Origin: SMTZ1-83 sp048884925
GTDB lineage: Archaea; Asgardarchaeota; Thorarchaeia; Thorarchaeales; Thorarchaeaceae
Direction: 5' to 3'
DNA: 6,030 bases
NCBI GenBank assembly: GCA_048884925.1
Contig: JBHLQK010000187.1
Location: 1 to 6,030, forward strand
Below are positions 1-4,775 of this stretch, in pieces; the stretch's first letter is position 1; each line of letters opens with the position of its first letter. The notes under the pieces are model-generated. The model was not told the origin of the DNA and made no database searches. It saw only the letters and a program-made list of their open reading frames with translations. Made by a program: the position numbers and the translations under genes.

Positions 1-1024
1 CTCTGATGCTTACGGCACAGTCTTCGAATTCGTTTCCTGTAAGGTTGCAACCAGTGCAACCCTCAAGAATCAGACCGTCCGTATTATCAAGGAAGGTGAC
101 ACCTGTCACCTGGCATTGGCTCGAAGAATCTAGTACGGCGCCAATGGTGTTGTTGGCAAGCGTGAGACCTTCCAACGTGCAATCAACACAATATTCCAGG
201 ACTACTCCACAGTCAATATCGCGGAAGACGCCGTTTGTAGCTGTCACGTTGTCGCAGTGCCCCAAGAGGAGTTGACCAAATGAGCTGATATCGATTATTT
301 TATCATTCACGCCCGCGAAGTAGCCAAGAGGTTTTCCGTTCACAGTGTTGCCCTCGAACGCATGAGTCCAAAAGCTCATGCTGGGACCTGATACCCGGAA
401 TCCGTTGTGTGTGAGTGTGTTGTTGGTCACAGTGAAATCATGGGAGCCTCCGATCTCCACACCGCGCTCATTATCATGGATGTTGTTCTCTGATAAGATA
501 AGGCCTGTTGAGCTAGAGAGGTCCAACGCAACTCTTTGACTATGGATAACGCTATTCGCAATTATACAATCCGTTGAGGAAGTGATGTGAGCTCCGAAGT
601 CCCCGTTCGAAATCGTAGTATCGCTCAGCGAACAATCTGTACACTGGTCGAAATCGACTCCTCGCCATTTATGTGCTATCGAACAGGATTCGACACTTCC
701 ATTCTGCACGCTATAAAACTTGATGCCCGTTCCCCCAGTTCCAGTGAGCAAGCAGTCACGAATGACAAAATGTGCAGTTGTTTCCGATATGGAGATGCAG
801 GGTTCATCATATTGACCAATGCTAATTCCTTCGAGAACATATGGATGACTCTCGTTCCCAACTCCTGTAAATCCGGCCGTCAGAAAACCTGAATCGCTCG
901 TTACGGTAATGGGACCACGGTTTGTATACTGTGTTGAAAGGATTGTAGGCAGTCTTGTCTGCGTGCTGCGAATGAATCCTCCATATGCTTCGGTGCCGGT
1001 CAAAATGGTGACTGACAGAATCAT
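1..1024 (-). CDS. Secreted right-handed parallel beta-helix (NosD/PbH1-like) protein, partial
   Basis: The minus-strand frame is open from about 1107 to the left edge, so the C-terminus lies outside the window. It begins with a signal-peptide-like stretch (basic residues, then FSFLILVMILSVTILTG, then a small-residue TEAYGG cleavage region). After about 60 residues it runs as 22-residue coils of the type G-h-x-h-x-x-S/C-x-x-C-x-h-x-x-N-x-h-x-x-N. This is the pattern of PbH1/NosD beta-solenoids, which are usually secreted or surface-bound carbohydrate-binding or carbohydrate-cleaving proteins. A non-coil insert (about 397-275) carries NTVNGKPLGYF, a motif I associate with archaeal NosD-like proteins. 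The only ATG near the N-terminus is at 1024, inside the hydrophobic core (GTG at 1027 is adjacent). The basic n-region upstream (RKCTKTRCSR) has no in-frame ATG, GTG or TTG before a stop at about 1108, so the true start is uncertain. Family and export are confident; the substrate is unknown. Confidence 0.85.
   Translation of the reverse strand, partial: MILSVTILTGTEAYGGFIRSTQTRLPTILSTQYTNRGPITVTSDSGFLTAGFTGVGNESHPYVLEGISIGQYDEPCISISETTAHFVIRDCLLTGTGGTGIKFYSVQNGSVESCSIAHKWRGVDFDQCTDCSLSDTTISNGDFGAHITSSTDCIIANSVIHSQRVALDLSSSTGLILSENNIHDNERGVEIGGSHDFTVTNNTLTHNGFRVSGPSMSFWTHAFEGNTVNGKPLGYFAGVNDKIIDISSFGQLLLGHCDNVTATNGVFRDIDCGVVLEYCVDCTLEGLTLANNTIGAVLDSSSQCQVTGVTFLDNTDGLILEGCTGCNLTGNEFEDCAVSIR
11..727 (-). 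repeat. 22-residue (66-base) beta-helix coil repeats
   Basis: Successive coils of exactly 66 bases run down the minus strand: 727-662, 661-596, 595-530, 529-464 and 463-398. After the insert they continue at 274-209, 208-143, 142-77 and 76-11. Each begins near G-h-x-h and has S or C at coil position 7, often C at position 10, and N/T/S at the turns. DNA identity between coils is low, so this is an old protein-level repeat and not a recent DNA duplication. Confidence 0.75.
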
Positions 1025-1027
1025 CAC

Positions 1028-1367
1028 TAGAATGAGAAAGGAAAATACTCTTGAACACCTCGTCTTCGTACACTTCCTGCTTCTTAGATAGTCATATTTG
1101 ACTGCCTATTCAGGTAGCCGATAGAGCACGCGAATCCGTAAAAGCTGCGCGCATCGCGCGGTATAAGTCTTTTCTATCTAGAATCAGCAAATTGATAGGA
1201 GAGAGTCTACCAAGCAGGAGTCTGCCGCCTTCAAGATATTTCCTTAGTGGCCATTTGGTGTGCAGACTCATTACTTGAAGGAGCAGGGGTCCGTCCATAC
1301 TGCCCAGAGTTGCGATGAGCTATCACAAGAGTGTCCCAGAAATAGCTCATTCTTGTAAGTATGACTG
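1028..1367. other. 340-base stretch without a confident gene
   Basis: No confident gene is present. On the plus strand one frame is open from 1102 to the TGA at 1276-1278 (58 codons). It reads like an amphipathic helix (VADRARESVKAARIARYKSF and on), but it has no ATG or GTG start. The minus strand has a 62-codon frame at 1110-1298 and a 39-codon frame at 1231-1350; neither has an SD or a recognisable motif. A weak GC-rich hairpin sits at 1148-1160 (CGCGC, three-base loop, GCGCG). The stretch could be a decayed gene, or the promoter region of the beta-helix gene. Confidence 0.4.
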
Positions 1368-1611
1368 ATGAAGAACGAAGCCAAGAAAGAGGCGGTCAGA
1401 CAATTGACTAATTTACTTCGCAGGTTTCTCAGATATGGAAGTTGTCATTAATGCCTCATCAAATAGCGAAGTTTCTTCTAACTTGGCTCGAAAACAATCA
1501 CGAGTTTCCGGATTGCTTGGAGAAATCACGATTGGGCAGCCCAGCTCGTTGCCTTGGATAATCCTCCTTGTTTTTCTTCGTTTTGATATTCCTCAACTTG
1601 TTTCATTGTGA
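1368..1611 (+). pseudogene. Small unknown protein, about 80 residues, interrupted by one frameshift
   Basis: I do not recognise this protein. Two plus-strand frames join into one plausible reading. The first starts with ATG at 1368 and gives MKNEAKKEAVRQLTNLLRRF, a basic amphipathic helix. The second, one frame over, runs from about 1426 through an ATG at 1435 (MEVVINASSNSEVSSNLARK and on) to the TGA at 1609-1611, ending in a hydrophobic IILLVF segment. Removing one T from the TTT at 1425-1427 fuses them as ...LLRRF-SDMEVVINAS.... A helix followed by a beta-strand with conservative-looking composition suggests real coding. There is no SD before 1368. Alternatively, only the 58-residue frame 1435-1611 is translated, or neither is. 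It converges on the methyltransferase gene with 12 bases between them. Confidence 0.35.
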
Positions 1612-1623
1612 ATCATGAGGCTG

Positions 1624-2394
1624 CTAAAGCTTTCTTCGAACAACCAAACGGGAGAATGTGATGTTTCTCCCCTGATCATCTTCAGCTATCTTCTCGGGAT
1701 ATCCTATGATTCTCTCCCAATCAAGGTAGGTCTGATATCCCTCCTTTCCTGGAAAGTTGTCTACAAGTTCGACCTCCACCAACTGGGTCTTAAGCCAGTG
1801 TCTTCGCCACCATTCCGCTGAGTGCCATGTATATAACATACATGACTCCCAATATTGTTGTAGATGTTCTGGCAAATTCTCTGGGATCCTCCCATCAAAT
1901 TCATGGTAGAAACTTGGAACGACACTTCCTATCTGTCCGCCGGGTCTAATTCTTGGTATTAAGTGGTGTCGGAGATATACATCGTCAGTTGCAAAGAAGA
2001 AGAGGGAATTCACACAAATGATAGCATCAAAGAAGTCTTTAGGGAAGGGCATCTCTCGTGCATCAGCTCTTAGAGGAAAGACCTGATTCCCAAACCCCCT
2101 TCCTAAGATGCGTTCCCAGTTCTCACTCTGACTCACTCCAAGATCCACTGCCCAGACTTGAACATCAAACTCCTTTGCCAAGAATATAGATCCTCCAGCC
2201 TTCCCACAGCCAAGATCCAAGACGCGCATACCTGGCTCCAAATACATCTCTTCACACAGCCGTTCAAGAAGCCACAAAGTCGGACAGCCCATATCCAACC
2301 CTACCATCCAGTCGGGATCATAATTCATTGTACGCGGAAAGGCCGGATTCTTCAATAGTGTCCGGGCTAGTTCCAAATCGACCTCATTCGCCAT
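1624..2394 (-). CDS. Class I SAM-dependent methyltransferase
   Basis: The 256-residue protein should transfer a methyl group from S-adenosylmethionine in the cytoplasm; the substrate is unknown. Residues 56-68 (MRVLDLGCGKAGG) form motif I, the glycine-rich SAM loop. WAVDLG at 81-86 is the acidic end of strand 2. ADAREMPFPKDFFDAIICVN at 110-129 covers the adenine-contacting and motif IV region, and IRPGGQIG at 149-156 is the post-motif loop. The N-terminal NYDPDWM and C-terminal WHSAEWWRRHW match a group of archaeal and bacterial methyltransferases usually annotated generically or as cyclopropane-synthase-like. The length is normal and the frame intact. I chose the ATG at 2394 because GGAGG lies just upstream, although the spacer is only three bases. 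ATG at 2409 and GTG at 2436 are in frame, and TATA-like runs occur at about 2440-2448 and 2421-2430, so a leaderless transcript from 2409 is possible. Confidence 0.93.
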   Translation of the reverse strand: MANEVDLELARTLLKNPAFPRTMNYDPDWMVGLDMGCPTLWLLERLCEEMYLEPGMRVLDLGCGKAGGSIFLAKEFDVQVWAVDLGVSQSENWERILGRGFGNQVFPLRADAREMPFPKDFFDAIICVNSLFFFATDDVYLRHHLIPRIRPGGQIGSVVPSFYHEFDGRIPENLPEHLQQYWESCMLYTWHSAEWWRRHWLKTQLVEVELVDNFPGKEGYQTYLDWERIIGYPEKIAEDDQGRNITFSRLVVRRKL

Positions 2395-2692
2395 ATTCCT
2401 CCAATCCATCAGCGTTTTCGTAGTATATGTTCTCACAGACTATAATAGAACAAGATTAACGCAATACCTTGGCAACTGGATGGCCTTGCTTCAATTCGAC
2501 AACCTGTAGCTCCATCTTGTGTCCTTTGTGAAAAAGATATGCACATCTCTTGGGAAGTGAGGAAAGTGGAAACCTGCAATAGCGGGACTGGCTCCCATCA
2601 GGGTTCTCAACCATACTCAAAATTACGAAAGAGAGATTAAACAGCTGTACCCCCGTTTTTGTAATCAGTCGTCTTAGGAACGTGGATGGAAA
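2395..2692. other. Gap with a possible decayed plus-strand frame
   Basis: No complete gene is supported. A plus-strand frame is open from about 2449 to the TAA at 2638-2640 and contains a CVLC pair followed by EKDMHISWEVRKVE. It lacks a good start, because the first ATG falls after the cysteines. It lies just upstream of the eight-cysteine protein, so it may be a relic of a longer zinc-binding protein. A minus-strand frame spans 2456-2860 (134 codons), but it is the antisense of the cysteine-rich gene and looks non-biological. Confidence 0.3.
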
Positions 2693-2848
2693 GTGGTTAG
2701 AGATGGGACTTGTCTGGCATGCGGAAGGCCAGCCAAAGTCAAGCAGTGTGTCAATAAGAAATGCAAAATGTGGATCTGTGGCAAATGTGCAGTGAGGTCT
2801 GGCTTTCAAGGATGGGCCTGTCCAAGATGCGGCAGCAAACTCAGATGA
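2693..2848 (+). CDS. Small eight-cysteine zinc-binding protein
   Basis: The 51-residue reading carries four cysteine pairs: C7-x2-C10, C19-x4-C24, C29-x2-C32 and C43-x2-C46, ending CPRCGSKLR. Eight cysteines at such spacing fit two zinc sites, either as a RING/treble-clef-like cross-brace or as two zinc ribbons. The spacing is not the classical RING pattern (C3-x4-C4-x4-C5, no histidine), so I do not assign ubiquitin-ligase activity. The frame opens after a TAG at 2681-2683. The only in-frame start before the first cysteine is the GTG at 2693, which has a weak purine-rich leader (GGATGG). The start is therefore uncertain, and the gene may be a C-terminal remnant. It converges on the two-helix membrane protein gene with eight bases between them. 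The regular cysteine spacing makes this strand much more convincing than the longer antisense frame. Confidence 0.55.
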   Translation: MVRDGTCLACGRPAKVKQCVNKKCKMWICGKCAVRSGFQGWACPRCGSKLR

Positions 2849-2856
2849 CATTAGAC

Positions 2857-3063
2857 TCAAGATGATGCGTCACGGTAATAGAATACTGATGCTAAAAGAA
2901 GTGCGAACAGTAGTATGCCTGTGACCAAGAGTACTCCTGAGATGCTCGCGAGGAACGATGAGTATGCTATCGAGGGGTTCAATTCATGGGTTATTGCCAG
3001 CATGACGCATATGGAGATGTAGAGCAAGAATCCAGTGAGTAGTATCTCTTGCACCTTTCTCAT
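2857..3063 (-). CDS. Small two-helix membrane protein, unknown function
   Basis: The 68-residue protein has two strong hydrophobic segments at about residues 8-25 (LLTGFLLYISICVMLAI) and 36-62 (SSFLASISGVLLVTGILLFA and on). A short polar loop (THELNPSIAY) joins them, and the tail FYYRDASS is polar. It should sit in the cytoplasmic membrane as a helical hairpin; the basic MRK start suggests an inside N-terminus. The ATG at 3063 has an excellent SD, GGAGGAAGGTGAT, ending eight bases before it. The ATG also overlaps the TGA at 3062-3060 of a frame that is open back to 3128, the same frame as the upstream 34-residue ORF. The two may therefore be co-transcribed and coupled. I recognise no family. 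Confidence 0.75.
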   Translation of the reverse strand: MRKVQEILLTGFLLYISICVMLAITHELNPSIAYSSFLASISGVLLVTGILLFALLLASVFYYRDASS

Positions 3064-3071
3064 TCTTCGAT

Positions 3072-3084
3072 ATCACCTTCCTCC
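3072..3084 (-). promoter_or_regulatory. Shine-Dalgarno site of the two-helix protein
   Basis: On the minus strand the sequence GGAGGAAGGTGAT ends eight bases before the ATG at 3063. GGTGAT is complementary to the usual archaeal 16S rRNA 3' tail. This decides the start and supports translation of such a short ORF. Confidence 0.7.
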
Positions 3085-3125
3085 TCTTTGATTAGATGGA
3101 CTTCTCCGAATGTTCTTGAGGCATT

Positions 3126-3230
3126 CTATTTCTCTCTTTGGTCTGTTAAGCTTGTCACTGCATCAGAGTGTCCACACAAGTCTTTCGAGAACTCCTTGAA
3201 CTCTAGTGTGATTTCATTCATCCATCTCAT
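3126..3230 (-). CDS. Small acidic/polar protein of 34 residues, unknown
   Basis: The ORF begins with ATG at 3230, gives MRWMNEITLEFKEFSKDLCG and continues to a TAG at 3128-3126. GGTGAT lies seven bases before the ATG, the same SD core as the downstream two-helix gene. The sequence is charged and helix-forming with no membrane segment, so it should be cytoplasmic. The frame stays open beyond the TAG for 21 more codons (NASRTFGEVHLIKEEEGDIE and on) to a TGA that overlaps the next ATG. That raises the possibility of a longer 56-residue protein broken by, or read through, the TAG. I see no TATA-like box at the usual distance. It could be a chance ORF; the SD and the downstream arrangement are the reasons to keep it. 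Confidence 0.42.
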   Translation of the reverse strand: MRWMNEITLEFKEFSKDLCGHSDAVTSLTDQREK

Positions 3231-3237
3231 CACGGGT

Positions 3238-3243
3238 ATCACC
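3238..3243 (-). promoter_or_regulatory. Shine-Dalgarno site of the 34-residue ORF
   Basis: GGTGAT on the minus strand, seven bases before the ATG at 3230. It matches the SD core of the neighbouring two-helix gene and supports this start over the nearby GTG and second ATG. Confidence 0.5.
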
Positions 3244-3402
3244 GTTGGTTGTCATTGCTTTCCAGTGCGGTGTGGGCAAAGGCTAGTCGTCGAAGAGGAT
3301 CCTCGTTTCCTCCATCCACGAACAAGATACACTCTCTGCGGCATAAAGTATCTTTGGAATGCACTCTTGAACGTTGAGTACAGGATTGCGCGAGTTGGCA
3401 CA

Positions 3403-3746
3403 ATGTTGAGAAAGAAGTGGGAGCGGGTAGCCAAGACGCTGAATGCAAATCGCATTAGCTTGAGTACCGACTAGCTTATGAGCAGAATGGTTCAATATTT
3501 GCCGTTTATGAGTCTGGGGTCTGCGATGTGTACGAACACTACGAGCCCTCCGGGCGCGTGTTCGTGGACAGAGAAGAGCATCTCGATTGGATGGCTGAGG
3601 CATTGGAGCGCTGCAAGGAGCGGAGTATTGTCTTTCATCTTCGTGGGATTGGGAGAATAGGCAAGAGCGCTCTACTTGACCACTGGACAAGCACGATTGG
3701 TTCGAGCATCCGGCATTATACACCTATCTCTACCCACCTATCATAG
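3403..3746 (+). pseudogene. Truncated, frameshifted STAND/AAA-like P-loop ATPase remnant
   Basis: Two plus-strand frames join across a single frameshift. The first starts with ATG at 3403 (MLRKKWERVAKTLNANRIS) and stops at 3472-3474. The second, open from 3459, reads LEYRLAYEQNGSIFAVYESG, then VFVDREEHLDWMAEALERCK and VFHLRGIGRIGKSALLDHW. Re-reading C3459 gives the smooth join RISLEYRLAYE. FVDRE-x-HLDWM is the 'FVGRE..L..L' entry motif of STAND and related AAA ATPases. GIGRIGKSALL (3645 onward) is a Walker A loop, with R replacing the usual second G of GIGGIGKS. The frame ends at the TAG 3744-3746, about 25 residues after the loop; such ATPases need several hundred more residues (Walker B, sensor and C-terminal domains). 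It is therefore very likely the 5' end of a dead gene, with the rest deleted. Intact relatives are signalling or defence NTPases. Confidence 0.65.
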
Positions 3747-3760
3747 GATTTCATGCTAGA

Positions 3761-3769
3761 TTTTTATAG
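3761..3769 (+). promoter_or_regulatory. TATA-like box of the EFR1-like gene
   Basis: TTTTTATAG centred about 41 bases before the ATG at 3806. Archaeal transcription starts about 25 bases downstream of the box centre, which would give a short leader containing the SD at 3793. The same geometry is seen at the membrane protein gene on the other strand. Confidence 0.5.
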
Positions 3770-3792
3770 CTTCAATGATTTCAAACCCAATT

Positions 3793-3797
3793 GAGGG
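3793..3797 (+). promoter_or_regulatory. Shine-Dalgarno site deciding the EFR1-like start
   Basis: GAGGG lies eight bases before the ATG at 3806. It overlaps an in-frame TTG at 3791 that would add five residues, so the ATG is the better start. Confidence 0.6.
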
Positions 3798-3805
3798 AAT
3801 TTGGA

Positions 3806-4696
3806 ATGAAGATTACGGCAGTGAAAGTTATCAGTTTCTCCCCAACCGGGGGCTCAAAGAAAGTAGCCGAAGCCATCGCCAAAGGAACCCAAGCTCCCAT
3901 TGACCACGTAGACTTAACACCGCCCAGCGCACGAACACAGCAATTTACGGAATTCAAGGATGAGCTCGCCATCATCTCCGTTCCCGTCTACGCAGGAAGG
4001 GTACCCACTGAAGCTGCCTATAGGATACGGAGGCTGACAAGTAAAAGGGAGCCATACGGAGCCAAACGCGCACACAAAATTCCTGCCGTAATCGTTGTAA
4101 CCTACGGCAACCGAGCCTACGAAGACGCACTACGCGAATTAGCAGACATTATCTCTGAGGTGGGATTCCAACCCATCGCCGCCGGTGCCTTCATCTGTGA
4201 ACACTCGTTTAGCGTCCAAGAAACGCCTACAGCCCATGGACGACCAGACTCCAAAGATCTCGCCAAAGCCGAAGCATTTGGCCAAATGATACAGGAAAAA
4301 TACGGGCGCGCAGATACCATTGACAGCCTCTCTCCAGTCAATCCTCCTGGCACAACTCCATACACGTTATCAATGCGCGCAAATCTCACATGGTACGACT
4401 ATGGCGAATTGGCAACGCCCTACACAAATGAAGACCAATGCACGAAATGCGGGACGTGCGTCGATGGCTGTCCTACTGCTGCAATAAGGATACAACATGT
4501 TGCATCTAATCCATCGCCAATGATTGGATACAACCTTCGTCTGATTTCCACGGACCATAATGCATGTATCTGGTGTTGTGCCTGCGTCAAAAACTGTCCA
4601 TCCGGCGCACGGGTCATGAGCCACCGCATACTTCAGTCACAAGAAAGCCTGAACAAAAACTACCAAGACAGAAAGGAACCCGAAACATACCTCTAA
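3806..4696 (+). CDS. EFR1 family ferredoxin (flavodoxin-like domain plus two [4Fe-4S] clusters)
   Basis: The 296-residue cytoplasmic electron-transfer protein begins with a flavodoxin-like domain. FSPTGGSKKVAEAI at residues 11-24 is the FMN phosphate loop, SVPVYAGRVP at 58-67 follows strand 3, and VVTYGNRAYEDAL at 97-109 is the characteristic YGNR loop. A C-terminal ferredoxin domain has two complete C-x2-C-x2-C-x3-C-P motifs: Cys212, 215, 218 and 222, then Cys254, 257, 260 and 264 (the second written CIWCCAC). All eight ligands are present, so two [4Fe-4S] clusters are expected. The order and length fit the EFR1 family found in anaerobic archaea and bacteria, thought to move electrons between FMN and iron-sulfur partners. 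The redox partner is not known. No reductase, hydrogenase or radical-SAM gene is adjacent, so it appears to be a single-gene unit with its own TATA-like box and SD. The codons are clean, with no sign of decay. Confidence 0.95.
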   Translation: MKITAVKVISFSPTGGSKKVAEAIAKGTQAPIDHVDLTPPSARTQQFTEFKDELAIISVPVYAGRVPTEAAYRIRRLTSKREPYGAKRAHKIPAVIVVTYGNRAYEDALRELADIISEVGFQPIAAGAFICEHSFSVQETPTAHGRPDSKDLAKAEAFGQMIQEKYGRADTIDSLSPVNPPGTTPYTLSMRANLTWYDYGELATPYTNEDQCTKCGTCVDGCPTAAIRIQHVASNPSPMIGYNLRLISTDHNACIWCCACVKNCPSGARVMSHRILQSQESLNKNYQDRKEPETYL

Positions 4697-4775
4697 CGTC
4701 ATGCACACGCTAAATACGTGAAAAAGAAGAGTGGAAGCATCCTCGGCGCTGATTGCTCAGTCTTGGCCTATGGAT

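Noticed and set aside
6..275. 89-codon plus-strand open frame
   Set aside because: It is a shadow of the beta-helix coils on the minus strand; its length follows from that gene's periodic codons.
822..1073. 83-codon minus frame starting at the GTG at 1073
   Set aside because: It overlaps the beta-helix gene in another frame and lacks the signal peptide and coil pattern.
1366..1371. TGATGA resembling a C box of a C/D guide RNA
   Set aside because: The preceding base is C, not a purine, and no matching D, C' and D' boxes sit at the required spacing.
2456..2860. 134-codon minus-strand open frame
   Set aside because: It is antisense to the cysteine-rich plus-strand ORF, has no SD, motif or hydrophobic pattern, and its residues look like a shadow translation.
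3049..3474. 141-codon plus-strand open frame as one gene
   Set aside because: Its first half is antisense to the 34- and 68-residue minus genes and has no SD. Only the part from about 3403 reads like protein, and it fits the ATPase remnant.
3283..3723. 146-codon minus-strand open frame (and shorter minus frames at 3239-3455)
   Set aside because: It is antisense to the Walker A region, rich in Arg, Ser and Cys, without a start signal or recognisable motif.
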